64,000 nucleotides of DNA from an uncultured Bacteroidota bacterium. Lineage in GTDB: Bacteria; Bacteroidota; Bacteroidia; Bacteroidales; UBA932. Where the stretch lies: positions 62,001 to 126,000 of the forward strand of contig CALGSW010000007.1 of assembly GCA_937901965.1 (NCBI GenBank). Reading direction: 5' to 3'. A model generated the notes under the pieces. That model was not told the origin of the DNA. It saw only the letters and a list, made by a program, of their open reading frames with translations, and made no database searches. The position numbers and the translations under genes were made by a program. This document shows, piece after piece, positions 31,787-42,100 of this stretch (the first letter of the stretch is position 1; every line of letters begins with the position of its first letter).

Positions 31787-33907
31787 TTATTCGTCTGTAT
31801 CGTCGTCAAACTTCTTGCCGCCGGCCTTTTCAATAACCTCTTTTGCAAGAGATGCAGGCAGCTCGGTGTAATGCGAGAATTCCATTGTACTGGTTGCTCT
31901 TCCTGAAGAGAGGGTACGGAGAACTGTTACATAACCAAATTGCTCTGAAAGAGGAACTTTGGCTTTAACAATTCTTGCATTACCCTTTGAGTCCATATTA
32001 GTGATTTGTCCTCTGCGCTTGTTAAGGTCGCCGATTACATCTCCCATATAGTCTTCTGGTGTAACAACCTCAAGTGACATGATAGGCTCCATTATATAAG
32101 GATTTGCTTTAGGACAAGATTTACGGAATGCTTGTCTTGCACAAATCTCAAATGAGAGCGAATCTGAGTCAACAGGGTGGAATGAACCATCTTTCAGTAC
32201 AACTTTGATAGCAGGAACTTCATATCCGGCAAGTACACCATTTGACATTGCCGCTTTGAATCCCTTCTCAACGGATGGTATATACTCTCTTGGGATATTT
32301 CCTCCTTTAACCTCATCTACAAACTGAAGGCCGGTTACTCCCTCATCGGCAGGTCCTATCTCAAAAACAATATCTGCAAACTTACCTCTACCGCCGGTCT
32401 GCTTCTTAAACACCTCTCTGTGAGCTACTGTTGAGCGGATTGTCTCTTTGTAGTTAACTTGTGGTGCACCCTGGTTGATTTCAACGTTGAACTCTCTTCT
32501 GAGGCGGTCAACAATAATCTCAAGGTGAAGTTCGCCCATGCCGCTGATAACGGTTTGGCCGGTTTCATGGTCAGTTTTAACTGTAAATGTAGGGTCCTCT
32601 TCCGAGAGTTTACCTAATGCGAGGCCGAGTTTGTCCAGATCCTTCTGAGTCTTAGGCTCAACAGCCAGGCCGATTACAGGATCAGGGAAGCTCATTGATT
32701 CAAGTACTATTGGACGGTTTTCAACGCAAACGGTATCACCGGTGCGAAGATCCTTGAAACCTACAGCTGCGCAAATATCACCCGCTTCAACAAACTCAAT
32801 GGAGTTCTGTTTGTTTGAGTGCATCTGATAAAGTCTTGCAACTCTCTCTTTTTTGTCTGAGCGAGTATTTAGCACATAAGAGCCGGCATCCAGTTTCCCT
32901 GAATAAGCTCTTATAAACGCCAGCCTTCCCACAAACGGGTCGGTTGCAATTTTAAAGACTAGTCCGCAGAATGGTTCACTTTGATTTGGTTTGCGTATCT
33001 CCTCATTACCGGTGTCAGGATTGATTCCTTTTATGGCATCAATGTCTAGCGGTGATGGCAGATAGCGCATTACAGCATCAAGCAGGAACTGTACTCCCTT
33101 GTTTTTGAAAGAAGATCCGCACAGTGTAGGAACAACAGCCATATTTATGGTTGCTTTTCTAAGTGCATCAATAATCTCTTCCTCTGAAATTGAAGCAGGA
33201 TCCTCAAAAAACTTCTCAAGAATTGCATCATTAAATTCTGCAATTGACTCAACAAGTTTTCCTCTCCACTCCTCAACTTCAGCAACCATGGAGGCAGGAA
33301 CCTCTTTGATCTGATAGTTTACCAGATCTTTGCTGTCTGAATTATAATAGTATGCTTTATTGGAAATAAGGTCAACAATACCTTCAAATTTTTCTTCCGC
33401 TCCAATAGGGAGAACAATAGGAACAGCATGTGCACCAAGCTTGTCGTTCATCTCTTCGATAACGGCAAGGAAGTCTGCGCCTACACGGTCCATTTTGTTT
33501 ACATAAGCGAGTTTGGGAACTTTGTACTTGTCGGCCTGACGCCATACTGTCTCTGACTGAGGCTGAACGCGACCAACTGCACAAAAAGTTGCAACTGTTC
33601 CATCCAGAACTCTGAGAGATCGCTCCACCTCCACGGTAAAGTCTACGTGGCCCGGAGTGTCAATAAGGTTTATCTGATACTGATTTCCATTATAGTTCCA
33701 AAAAGCTGTGGTGGCAGCAGAGGTGATTGTTATTCCTCTCTCCTGCTCCTGAACCATCCAGTCCATTGTTGCGGCACCTTCGTGAACTTCACCTAACTTA
33801 TGGGTTTTACCCGTATAGTACAGGATACGTTCAGAAGTAGTAGTCTTACCGGCATCAATGTGTGCCATGATGCCGATATTTCTTGTGTATTTTAAATCTC
33901 TTGCCAT
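31787..33907 (-). CDS. fusA: Translation elongation factor G
   Basis: 706 residues, the usual EF-G length. The GTPase G1 motif is AHIDAGKTTTSERIL, switch II is DTPGHVDFT, and G4 is YVNKMDRVGAD. Domains II-V follow, with GMGELHLEIIVDRL and GRGKFADI in the C-terminal half. It catalyses GTP-dependent translocation and ribosome recycling. It lies 18 bases after rpsG. The sequence does not decide whether a second EF-G paralogue exists elsewhere. Confidence 0.98.
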   Translation of the reverse strand: MARDLKYTRNIGIMAHIDAGKTTTSERILYYTGKTHKLGEVHEGAATMDWMVQEQERGITITSAATTAFWNYNGNQYQINLIDTPGHVDFTVEVERSLRVLDGTVATFCAVGRVQPQSETVWRQADKYKVPKLAYVNKMDRVGADFLAVIEEMNDKLGAHAVPIVLPIGAEEKFEGIVDLISNKAYYYNSDSKDLVNYQIKEVPASMVAEVEEWRGKLVESIAEFNDAILEKFFEDPASISEEEIIDALRKATINMAVVPTLCGSSFKNKGVQFLLDAVMRYLPSPLDIDAIKGINPDTGNEEIRKPNQSEPFCGLVFKIATDPFVGRLAFIRAYSGKLDAGSYVLNTRSDKKERVARLYQMHSNKQNSIEFVEAGDICAAVGFKDLRTGDTVCVENRPIVLESMSFPDPVIGLAVEPKTQKDLDKLGLALGKLSEEDPTFTVKTDHETGQTVISGMGELHLEIIVDRLRREFNVEINQGAPQVNYKETIRSTVAHREVFKKQTGGRGKFADIVFEIGPADEGVTGLQFVDEVKGGNIPREYIPSVEKGFKAAMSNGVLAGYEVPAIKVVLKDGSFHPVDSDSLSFEICARQAFRKSCPKANPYIMEPIMSLEVVTPEDYMGDVIGDLNKRRGQITNMDSKGNARIVKAKVPLSEQFGYVTVLRTLSSGRATSTMEFSHYTELPASLAKEVIEKAGGKKFDDDTDE

Positions 33908-33925
33908 CTATTCTGTTTAATCACT

Positions 33926-34402
33926 CTAAAAACGGAAGTGTGCGAATGCTTTATTGGCCTCAGCCATTTTGTGCATATCCTCTTTTCTTTTGTAAGCACC
34001 ACCTTCGTTGTTGTAAGCGGCCAGCACCTCAGCGGCCAGCTTCTCGGCCATTGAATGAGCAGAGCGTTTGCGTGAGTAAAGAATCATATTCTTGATTGAG
34101 AGCGAAATCTTCCTTTCAGGACGCACCTCTGTTGGAACCTGGAAGTTTGCACCACCCACTCTTCGGCTTTTAACCTCAACTTGTGGAGTAATGTTCTCTA
34201 ATGCTCTTTTCCAGATTTCCAGCGGAGCCTTGTCAGAATCTTTCATCTTCTCGCCAATAATATCCATAGCATCATAGAAAATGCTGTAGGCAATACTCTT
34301 CTTCCCCTGGTACATTAGGTTGTTCACGAATTGTGTCACCAACACGTCGTGAAACTTGGGATCAGGAAGCAGAATCCTCTTTTTAGGCTTCGTTTTTCTC
34401 AT
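33926..34402 (-). CDS. rpsG: 30S ribosomal protein S7
   Basis: 158 residues with S7 features: MRKTKPKKRILLPDPKFHDVLV at the start, KKSIAYSIFYDAMD, the EVKSRRVGGANFQVPTEV beta-hairpin, and a C-terminal AYNNEGGAYKRKEDMHKMAEANKAFAHFRF. It is an assembly initiator of the 30S head. It lies between rpsL (25-base gap) and fusA. Confidence 0.98.
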   Translation of the reverse strand: MRKTKPKKRILLPDPKFHDVLVTQFVNNLMYQGKKSIAYSIFYDAMDIIGEKMKDSDKAPLEIWKRALENITPQVEVKSRRVGGANFQVPTEVRPERKISLSIKNMILYSRKRSAHSMAEKLAAEVLAAYNNEGGAYKRKEDMHKMAEANKAFAHFRF

Positions 34403-34427
34403 TTGTTTCTCTTAATAATTTTTAGTT

Positions 34428-34829
34428 TTACTTTTTCTTAGCCGGAGCTGCTGCACCTTTTTTAGGTCTCTTAGCACCGTAGAGCGAACGCCCTTGTTTG
34501 CGTCCCTCAACACCAGCAGTGTCGAGAGCACCACGAAGGATGTGGTAGCGTACTCCCGGAAGGTCTTTCACACGACCGCCGCGTACAAGCACGATTGAGT
34601 GCTCCTGGAGGTTGTGACCTTCTCCCGGTATGTATGCGTTGACCTCCTTCTGGTTTGTCAAGCGAACACGGGCAACTTTTCGCATAGCCGAGTTAGGTTT
34701 CTTAGGAGTTGTTGTGTAAACGCGCACACAAACACCACGCCTTTGAGGGCATGAGTCCAGTGCTCTGGATTTACTTTGCTCCACCAGAACCGTACGACCT
34801 TTGCGTACTAATTGTTGAATTGTTGGCAT
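34428..34829 (-). CDS. rpsL: 30S ribosomal protein S12
   Basis: 133 residues. The conserved S12 motifs are TIQQLVRKGR at the start, CPQRRGVCVRVYTTTPKKPNSA (which includes the lysine associated with streptomycin sensitivity), GHNLQEHSIVLVRGGRVKDLPGV, and the basic alanine-rich tail. It is the first gene of the str operon and has a strong promoter 52 bases upstream. Confidence 0.98.
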   Translation of the reverse strand: MPTIQQLVRKGRTVLVEQSKSRALDSCPQRRGVCVRVYTTTPKKPNSAMRKVARVRLTNQKEVNAYIPGEGHNLQEHSIVLVRGGRVKDLPGVRYHILRGALDTAGVEGRKQGRSLYGAKRPKKGAAAPAKKK

Positions 34830-34880
34830 AATTAATTGTTAATCTTTACTTTATGTAATTACGTTATATAAAACGGGTTG

Positions 34881-34911
34881 CAAAGATACGCTTTCTTTTC
34901 CTAAGTACAAA
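34881..34911 (-). promoter_or_regulatory. Promoter of the str operon (rpsL)
   Basis: On the minus strand TTTG (34911-34908), a spacer of 19 bases, and TATCTTTG (34888-34881). This is a full match to the Bacteroidota -33/-7 consensus. It is 51 bases before rpsL. Confidence 0.75.
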
Positions 34912-34945
34912 CAACTTATTAACATTTTTTGAGTAAAAAAAGGGT

Positions 34946-34953
34946 TATATTTG
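34946..34953 (+). promoter_or_regulatory. -7 promoter element of rocD
   Basis: TATATTTG, 22 bases before the rocD ATG. A TTG is present upstream, but at a spacing of 14 bases rather than 19. Confidence 0.5.
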
Positions 34954-34975
34954 CTAGATAAACAATTAACAAGCT

Positions 34976-36205
34976 ATGAAAATTTCACAAAAATCTGCTG
35001 CCTACATTGCGCAGGAGGAGAAGTACGGAGCGCACAACTACCATCCGCTTGAGGTGGTACTCTCCAGAGGGGAAGGACCATTTGTATGGGATGTGGACGG
35101 AAAGCGTTATTATGATTTTTTATCGGCCTATTCGGCTGTAAACCAAGGTCACTGCCATCCAAAAATAGTGGCAGCTCTTAAAGATCAGGCCGAGAAGATC
35201 TGTCTTACATCAAGAGCTTTTTTCAATGATTGTCTTGGCCCTTACGAAGAGTATATCCATAATTACTTTGGATATGACAAGGTTTTACCAATGAACTCGG
35301 GTGCTGAGGCCGTTGAAACTGCTCTTAAACTTGCAAGAAGATGGGGTTATGTAAAAAAAGGAATCCCTGAAAATCAGGCTTTGATAGTAGGATGCGAAGG
35401 AAATTTTCATGGAAGAACAATCAGTATAGTATCACTATCTACAGACCCTGATTCATACTCTCAATATGGTCCGTTTACACCGGGTCTTATAAAGATACCT
35501 TATAATAGTGTTTCTGCTCTTGAAGAGGTTCTGGAAAAGAATTCAAAACACATAGCAGCGTTTATGCTTGAGCCTATCCAGGGTGAAGCAGGGGTATTTG
35601 TACCGGATGATGGATATCTTAAGAGGTGCTATGAACTTTGCAAAAAACACAATGTTCTTTTTGTCGCTGACGAGGTGCAGACAGGTATTGCCAGGACTGG
35701 AAAGATGCTCTGCTGTGATCATGAAGATATCAGGCCTGACATCGTTATTCTCGGGAAGGCAATCTCAGGCGGTGTGCTGCCGGTTTCAGCAGTTCTGGCA
35801 GATGATGAGATAATGCTTACAATCAAGCCGGGAGAGCACGGTTCTACATTTGGAGGGTTCCCTCTGGCTTGCAGGGTTGCCATGGCGGCACTGGAGGTTG
35901 TTAAAGAGGAGAAGCTTGTTGAGAGAGCCGAGTATCTTGGCAGGATTTTCAGAGAGGAGATGGGTAGAGTAGTCTCTCCTTTCATTGAACTGGTAAGGGG
36001 CAAGGGTTTGCTTAATGCTGTTGTTATAAGGCCCCATGATGGCAAGGAGGCAATGGATGTTTGCAAGAAGATGGCGGAGAATGGGGTTATTGCCAAGCCT
36101 ACTCACAGACACATTATAAGATTTGCGCCACCACTTGTTATATCAGAGGAGCAACTGAGGGATGCAATTAATATAATTATTGCATCAATAAAGGAACTGG
36201 AATAA
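34976..36205 (+). CDS. rocD: Ornithine--oxo-acid transaminase
   Basis: 409 residues of a class III PLP aminotransferase. It has NSGAEAVETALKLARRWGY (PLP phosphate region), GNFHGRTISIVSLS, the aspartate in FVADEVQTGIARTGK, the PLP lysine in ILGKAISGGVLPVSAVLA, and GSTFGGFPLACRVA. These match ornithine aminotransferase rather than acetylornithine or GABA transaminases. It converts ornithine and 2-oxoglutarate to glutamate-5-semialdehyde and glutamate. The gene for the CtlX-like hydrolase follows after 5 bases, suggesting one pathway. Confidence 0.93.
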   Translation: MKISQKSAAYIAQEEKYGAHNYHPLEVVLSRGEGPFVWDVDGKRYYDFLSAYSAVNQGHCHPKIVAALKDQAEKICLTSRAFFNDCLGPYEEYIHNYFGYDKVLPMNSGAEAVETALKLARRWGYVKKGIPENQALIVGCEGNFHGRTISIVSLSTDPDSYSQYGPFTPGLIKIPYNSVSALEEVLEKNSKHIAAFMLEPIQGEAGVFVPDDGYLKRCYELCKKHNVLFVADEVQTGIARTGKMLCCDHEDIRPDIVILGKAISGGVLPVSAVLADDEIMLTIKPGEHGSTFGGFPLACRVAMAALEVVKEEKLVERAEYLGRIFREEMGRVVSPFIELVRGKGLLNAVVIRPHDGKEAMDVCKKMAENGVIAKPTHRHIIRFAPPLVISEEQLRDAINIIIASIKELE

Positions 36206-36210
36206 TACTT

Positions 36211-37128
36211 ATGTATATGCAAACAACTTCCAAGGTTCTTATGGTAAGGCCTGTAAGATTCGGGTTCAATGAGCAGACGGCTGAAAATAATTCATTTCAG
36301 AAAAGAGGTTATGAATTAAGTGCCCAGGAAATGGCACTCGCGGAGTTTGATAAATTTGTCTCTCTCCTTGAATCAAATGGTGTTGAGGTGATAGTTGCAG
36401 AAGATACACCTGAACCACACACCCCGGATTCAATTTTCCCAAACAACTGGTTTTCTACACACGCTACCGGAGAACTTATTCTATATCCAATGTGTGCTCC
36501 AAACAGACGCCTTGAGAGAAAAGAGGGGGTGTTAAAAATGATAAAGGAGGTGGGTGAGAGAGGTAAAATGAAAAAGATAATTGATCTTACCCACTTTGAA
36601 AAAGAGAACTTATATCTGGAGGGAACAGGTAGTCTGATATTTGACAGAAAGAACAAACTTGTCTTTGCCTGCAGATCACCAAGATGTGATATAGCTGTTC
36701 TTGAGGAGTTGTGTGAAAAGCTTGATTATGAATTTCTGGATTTTGGTGCTTTTGACAGGGATGGGATGCCTGTTTATCACACAAATGTGATGATGTGTGT
36801 AGGGGAGAAGTTTGTAGTTGTATGCCTTGATTCAATAAAAAACATTGACGAGAGGACTGAGTTAATTTCATTTATCGAAGACTGCGACAAAGAGTTGATA
36901 GAGATATCCATAGATCAGATGGAGCAGTTTGCCGGAAATATGCTGCAACTCAAGAGTAAAGAGGGAGATCCACTACTCATTATGTCTGCAACTGCAAAAA
37001 GGGCCCTCTCTTCTGAACAGTTAGAAAGGCTCTCTTCATATTGTAAGATTCTTGCGCCCGAACTAGAGTCTATTGAGATAAACGGAGGTGGTTCTGCCCG
37101 CTGTATGCTGGCAGAGATCTTCTTTTAG
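36211..37128 (+). CDS. ctlX: CtlX-like hydrolase of the arginine deiminase superfamily
   Basis: 305 residues with the guanidino-group-modifying fold. TPDSIFPNNWFSTH near residue 70 corresponds to the substrate-carboxylate region. GMPVYHTNVMMCVGEK carries the catalytic His, and NGGGSARCMLAEIFF at the C-terminus carries the catalytic Cys. Proteins of this type are annotated as citrulline utilisation hydrolases. The tight link to rocD (5-base gap) fits conversion of citrulline to ornithine. Dimethylarginine or arginine as substrate remains possible. The second ATG (36217) is an equally good start. Confidence 0.82.
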   Translation: MYMQTTSKVLMVRPVRFGFNEQTAENNSFQKRGYELSAQEMALAEFDKFVSLLESNGVEVIVAEDTPEPHTPDSIFPNNWFSTHATGELILYPMCAPNRRLERKEGVLKMIKEVGERGKMKKIIDLTHFEKENLYLEGTGSLIFDRKNKLVFACRSPRCDIAVLEELCEKLDYEFLDFGAFDRDGMPVYHTNVMMCVGEKFVVVCLDSIKNIDERTELISFIEDCDKELIEISIDQMEQFAGNMLQLKSKEGDPLLIMSATAKRALSSEQLERLSSYCKILAPELESIEINGGGSARCMLAEIFF

Positions 37129-37145
37129 TTCTGCCGATAAGGCTC

Positions 37146-39104
37146 CTAATTATCATCCTCTTTAAGATAACCTCCACGGTATGCAGCAAGCAGCCGTGTG
37201 AGTTCATCTATCTGACGCATCAGCTCTGCCCCAATATCGGTATCCCTTACCAGTCTTCTTTTATTGCTGAATTCAAGTACGGTTGTTTCCGATATAATGT
37301 CATGTCCATCTTCAATTGCCTTTCTGGTAGATTCAAACGGCTCATGCTGAATAAGCATCAATCCGTGTGAATTGTATATCAGAGTATATCCGGCAATTCC
37401 TGTTTCCGGCTGGTAAGCTTTTGAATATCCGCCATCAATCACAAGCAGTTTACCACCTGCTTTTATTGGAGATTCTCCTTTAGCTGTTTTAACAGGGATA
37501 TGGCCATTTATAATGTGTGATACGTCGTCGTTTATCCCAAATTCTTTAAGAATAGCTTCACAAACTTCACGATTATTCTTTAATGTATAGTAGTGTCCTT
37601 TGTTCTCTTTGTGAGTCTCTTTTTCTGATATGAAGTACCTTTCAAAAGTAGTCATCCTGTCCTTGTCAAAAGGGGGGGATGACGGTCCGCACCACAAATA
37701 CCATACAAAGTCAGTAGCAAAGAGCCTCTCTTTTTTTCTTTTCTCTTCAAAGTACGCCTGCCTTACTATTTGATCAATTTTATCAAACAGTGCCTTACCT
37801 GAATACTCAACACCCTTGATTTTTACTTTTTTAAAAGAACCGTCTGAATTAAGCGGAACGGAGCCGTGATAAAGCAAGTTTGAATTTTTTACAAGATAGA
37901 GCGAGCCGTTCGCATAGATGCATCTCATGTGTTTACGCAGCTTTTCGCTGTTTGTAAAATAGTGCTTCATAGTCTCTACAACCTCTCTCTCATCATCAGT
38001 AAGCTTGTAGGGATTTTTTGGATCTATTGTTGGAAAGAAAGTGTCTCTTAAAGTGTACTCTTTGCCGTAAAGATCTATAGTGCCTTTTTCAAAGTTTATT
38101 CTGTGGAGCAACTTCCTGTCTTCCATACAAAAATCAGGATTCCTGTCAATCAACTGTCCCTCAAGTTTGAATTGAATTATGGAAATTGCCTTGTGCATCT
38201 GTGATATCATCTTAACATGCTTCTGCTTGACAGGCTCGTCATCTCTGGCTTTAGGCCTGAAGAGCAGACACTGATCATCACCATATACCTCCAGTGCAAA
38301 TGTAGCAAGGGGAAGGAGGTTTATACCGTATCCATCCTCCAGTGTAGAGAGATTGCCGTATCTAAGACTTATTCTCAGAACATTAGCCATACATGCTTCA
38401 CTTCCGGATGCAGCCCCCATCCACACTATATCATGGTTGCCCCACTGTATGTCAAAATTGTGATAATCACATAGAAGGTCCATGATTATATGGGCACCGG
38501 GTCCCCGGTCGTAAATGTCTCCCACTACATGAAGATGGTCAATTGTAAGACGCTGGATTATTTTGCTCATTGCTATAATAAACTGTTCTGCCCTGCCTGT
38601 TGAGACTATTGTTGTTATTATAGCGTGAACATAATCTTGTTTATTTGGGTCAGTCTTAAATTCATGAAGGAGTTCCTGTATTATATATGAGAATTCATCC
38701 GGGAGAGCCTTTCTAACCTTTGATCTTGTATATTTGGATGACACATTGCTCAGAACGCTTAAGAGCTGCAGAAGCACCATTTTGTACCAGTCATTTATAT
38801 CCTTCTCTCTAGCCTGAATTACCTTAAGTTTTTCAGCCGGATAGTAGATTAAAGTACACAACTCTCTCTTTTCCCACTCTCTGAGCCTGTGCCCAAAAAT
38901 ATCCTCTACCTTTTTTCTGATAACTCCCGATGCATTTTTAAGAACATGCTGAAAAGATTCATGCTCACCGTGAATGTCTGTAAGGAAATGTTCAGTTCCT
39001 TTAGGGAGGTTGAGGATTGCCTCCAGATTGATTATTTCTGTGCTTGCGGCAGATATTGTAGGGAAGCTTTTTGATAGTAGTTGTAAGTACTTTAAGTCCT
39101 TCAT
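37146..39104 (-). CDS. fbp: Fructose-1,6-bisphosphatase, class III
   Basis: 652 residues, a typical class III size. The metallophosphatase metal motifs are FLTDIHGEHESF near residue 40, VVGDIYDRGPGAHI near 195, and IQWGNHDIVWMG near 215, with HIINGHIPVKTAKGE later. The enzyme removes the 1-phosphate of fructose-1,6-bisphosphate in gluconeogenesis. The class is found in Firmicutes and Bacteroidota. It lies 11 bases after the hybrid histidine kinase gene on the same strand and has no promoter box of its own that I could see, so the two are probably co-transcribed. Confidence 0.95.
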   Translation of the reverse strand: MKDLKYLQLLSKSFPTISAASTEIINLEAILNLPKGTEHFLTDIHGEHESFQHVLKNASGVIRKKVEDIFGHRLREWEKRELCTLIYYPAEKLKVIQAREKDINDWYKMVLLQLLSVLSNVSSKYTRSKVRKALPDEFSYIIQELLHEFKTDPNKQDYVHAIITTIVSTGRAEQFIIAMSKIIQRLTIDHLHVVGDIYDRGPGAHIIMDLLCDYHNFDIQWGNHDIVWMGAASGSEACMANVLRISLRYGNLSTLEDGYGINLLPLATFALEVYGDDQCLLFRPKARDDEPVKQKHVKMISQMHKAISIIQFKLEGQLIDRNPDFCMEDRKLLHRINFEKGTIDLYGKEYTLRDTFFPTIDPKNPYKLTDDEREVVETMKHYFTNSEKLRKHMRCIYANGSLYLVKNSNLLYHGSVPLNSDGSFKKVKIKGVEYSGKALFDKIDQIVRQAYFEEKRKKERLFATDFVWYLWCGPSSPPFDKDRMTTFERYFISEKETHKENKGHYYTLKNNREVCEAILKEFGINDDVSHIINGHIPVKTAKGESPIKAGGKLLVIDGGYSKAYQPETGIAGYTLIYNSHGLMLIQHEPFESTRKAIEDGHDIISETTVLEFSNKRRLVRDTDIGAELMRQIDELTRLLAAYRGGYLKEDDN

Positions 39105-39115
39105 TACTAATTTAT

Positions 39116-42100
39116 TTAACTATTGATGTGTTTTTCTACAACCATTGTAAGAAGAGATGCTTTTACCGGCTTTGTGAGGACATCATTGCAGCCCGAAGCC
39201 CTGGCCTGAAGCTGGTCTGATTCAAAAGCGTTTGCAGTGAGAGCAACTATAGGAATTGCCGGATTAAGTTTACGGATATCAACAGTAGCCTCAAGTCCGT
39301 TCATAACAGGCATTTTAATATCCATTAAAATCATGTCGGGTCTGAAACTATGATATAAATCTATAGCTTCCTGACCGTTTAGTGCTCTGGCAATATCATA
39401 TTTTCTAGACAATATGATATCTAGCAGCATAAAGTTGCTGTCCAGATCTTCTGCGATAAGTATTCTCTTTTTTGACTCCTCATTTAAGGTAAAATAGTTG
39501 TCACTGTCTTGCTGTCTTACAGAAGGAGCCTCTTCTTTGACTGCCTTTGGATCAATGTTAAGAGGAATCGTGTAGAATACTCTTGTGCCTTCACCCAACT
39601 TAGAGGTAAGTGAAATTGTGCCACCAAGCCTCTCCACTATTGCTTTACTGATAGAGAGACCAAGACCGGTCCCGGGAGCAAATTCATCGGTTTTATAGGA
39701 TCTGTTAAATACTCTTTCAACATCATTTGGAGGAATTCCTCTTCCTGTATCCTTCACAAATACCTCCAGTTCACTCTCTCTTCTTATGTAACCAATTGTA
39801 ATAGATCCATCTTCTGTAAATTTTATAGCATTATTTACAAGATTTGATATTACCTGTCTGTTCCTGACCTCATCATAAAATACCGGTTCATTATCAAGCG
39901 GTAACTCGGTTGTTATAGTGATGCCTTTTTTCAGGTTAAGTTTACTAGTCTCTGCCACCTCAATGATCTGTTTTGACACATCAAATTCAGAAAACTCAAA
40001 TTTCAGGCTGTTTGATTCAATCCTGGATATGTCTAGAATATCATTTATAAGGGTCATCAAAGAGTTTGAATTACTATTGATTATTGACGCAAACTCCGCC
40101 TTTTCACTCTCTGAGTATGCCGGGTCAGAAATAAGATTTGCAAAGCCCACTATACCATTGAGTGGAGTCCTTATCTCGTGACTCATATTTGAAAGAAAAG
40201 AACTTTTAAGTCTGTCTGACTCCTCTGCCTTTCGTTTTGACTCTACCAGCTCATTCTCCCTCCGCTTTATCTCATTAATGTTTATATCCATACCATATAA
40301 AAACCGGGCATCTTTATTTGCAGTTCCGGATGATACAGAATAGATTATTCCTCTCCTTTCCCACCACTCCCATTTATTATCTCCTTTAAGGGACATCTTG
40401 TATTCAACGCTAAAACTCTTAGCCTTTCTTGTCATTAGTTTATCATAAGAGAGAGAGAGTTTTTCCCGGTCATCCGGATGGACATACTCTAGAAAATTCT
40501 TGTGTGTTTTAAAATTCTCCTCTCCGGGGCCAAAAATGTTCTCTTTGTTGACAACTACTGAAAATTGCTTTGTTGAGGTACTATAGAACCAAATAAAAGC
40601 TTTTGCAGACTCCATTGCAAGATTGAGGTAGCGCCTCTGTTTGTAAATTTCGGTTACATCTCTCATTACAAGTACAAGCTGGCTTACCTCTCCTGTTTTT
40701 TCAAGAACCGGAGCAATGTTCCCGGCTATGAATCTTGACTCCTTTTCGTGATAGTCAATTCTGGAGTACTCCGGAATAGATATTGATATTTTTTTCTCAA
40801 GTGAATGCTTAAGCAGAGAGTGAATACACTCACTACTCTCGGGTTGACTTGTGTTAAAAACTTCATGAAATTTTTTACCAAGAAGACCTCGTTTATATTC
40901 AGAGAGATCCGTTGCAGCATTATTGACATATATTATGTTCAGGTTCCTGTCAAATGAGATTACACCCTCCTCCATTACAGAGAAGGTGTTATTCAGCAAC
41001 TCTCTTCTTGCGATATTTTCAGAGCTTAACCTCATAAGCTCTTTGTTGAGATTTCTGTGGCGGAAATGGTAAACGGCAAACACCATCAGTGTTGTAATCA
41101 GCAAAAGAATAAATGCCAGAAAGAGCTGAACCTCTGTCCGGAAATTATCATAAATGCTTTCAGGTTTGTTGATTATTAGTGCCTGTTTAGATATTTTATC
41201 TCCGGATATATTCCATCTTTTCAACTCGTTAAAATCAAACTGGAGTTTGTATTTATTAATAGTATCATTTATTATCAGACTCCTGTCCTCAAGCATCTGC
41301 CTTGACAGCTCTGCCGTTTTAAAACCATGATCCCAGCTGGAGATTGTATATCCCCCAACAACTCCTGTCCCTGTAAGAAGGTTCTGAATTCCCAGCACGG
41401 GGATGTTACTGATCTTGGATAAAAAGGGGAAGGATGAGTTATTAAAAAGGTAATTGCCATTATTGTCAATCTGCCAGCTTGATATAATGGCAAAAGATTT
41501 AAGTGGCATTCCGTTAATCTTCTTAATAAAATCCTCAAAACTATCGCCTCTGGGTGAGAGATGTGTAATCTTTATTTTTTCCCTGTAGGGAAGATCTGCA
41601 ATTATCCTTTTTGCGTACTCGTTTTCCAGAGAACCATAGGTGCTTTTATCTGTGATGTACAAAACATTGGTTGCGTCAGGAAAAAGCTTCATACCCAGCT
41701 CAATATTCTCAATAATTGGTAATGAAGTGTGAATATATGATACCCCTGAAATTTCTCTGTAATCCGGGTCAAGTAGTTTAACACATAGGATTCTTGGTAA
41801 AATTTTATGAGACTCATCAAGAGAGAGCAATACCTCCAGAGCTTGACTATCAGTGGCAATTACCAGATCAGGGGCATTCCCTGCATAGGCTTTCCAGGCC
41901 AGATTCATTACCCTTATCATCTCCTCTTTTGACCGATTGCCTTCTGAATTGATATGGAGATTGGTTATTCTTATATTTGTCTTATTATTAGAGTGATAAG
42001 TAGAAAAGCCGGCTCCAAATTCACGAACTCTTTCATTATTTCTCTCCTTGGAGAATACAAGCATAATTCTCTTCTCCCTTCTGTTATTTTCCGTAGAGTC

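Noticed and set aside
34830..34975. Possible r-protein leader structure before rpsL
   Set aside because: Apart from the promoter, I could find no convincing stem in the 51-base leader.
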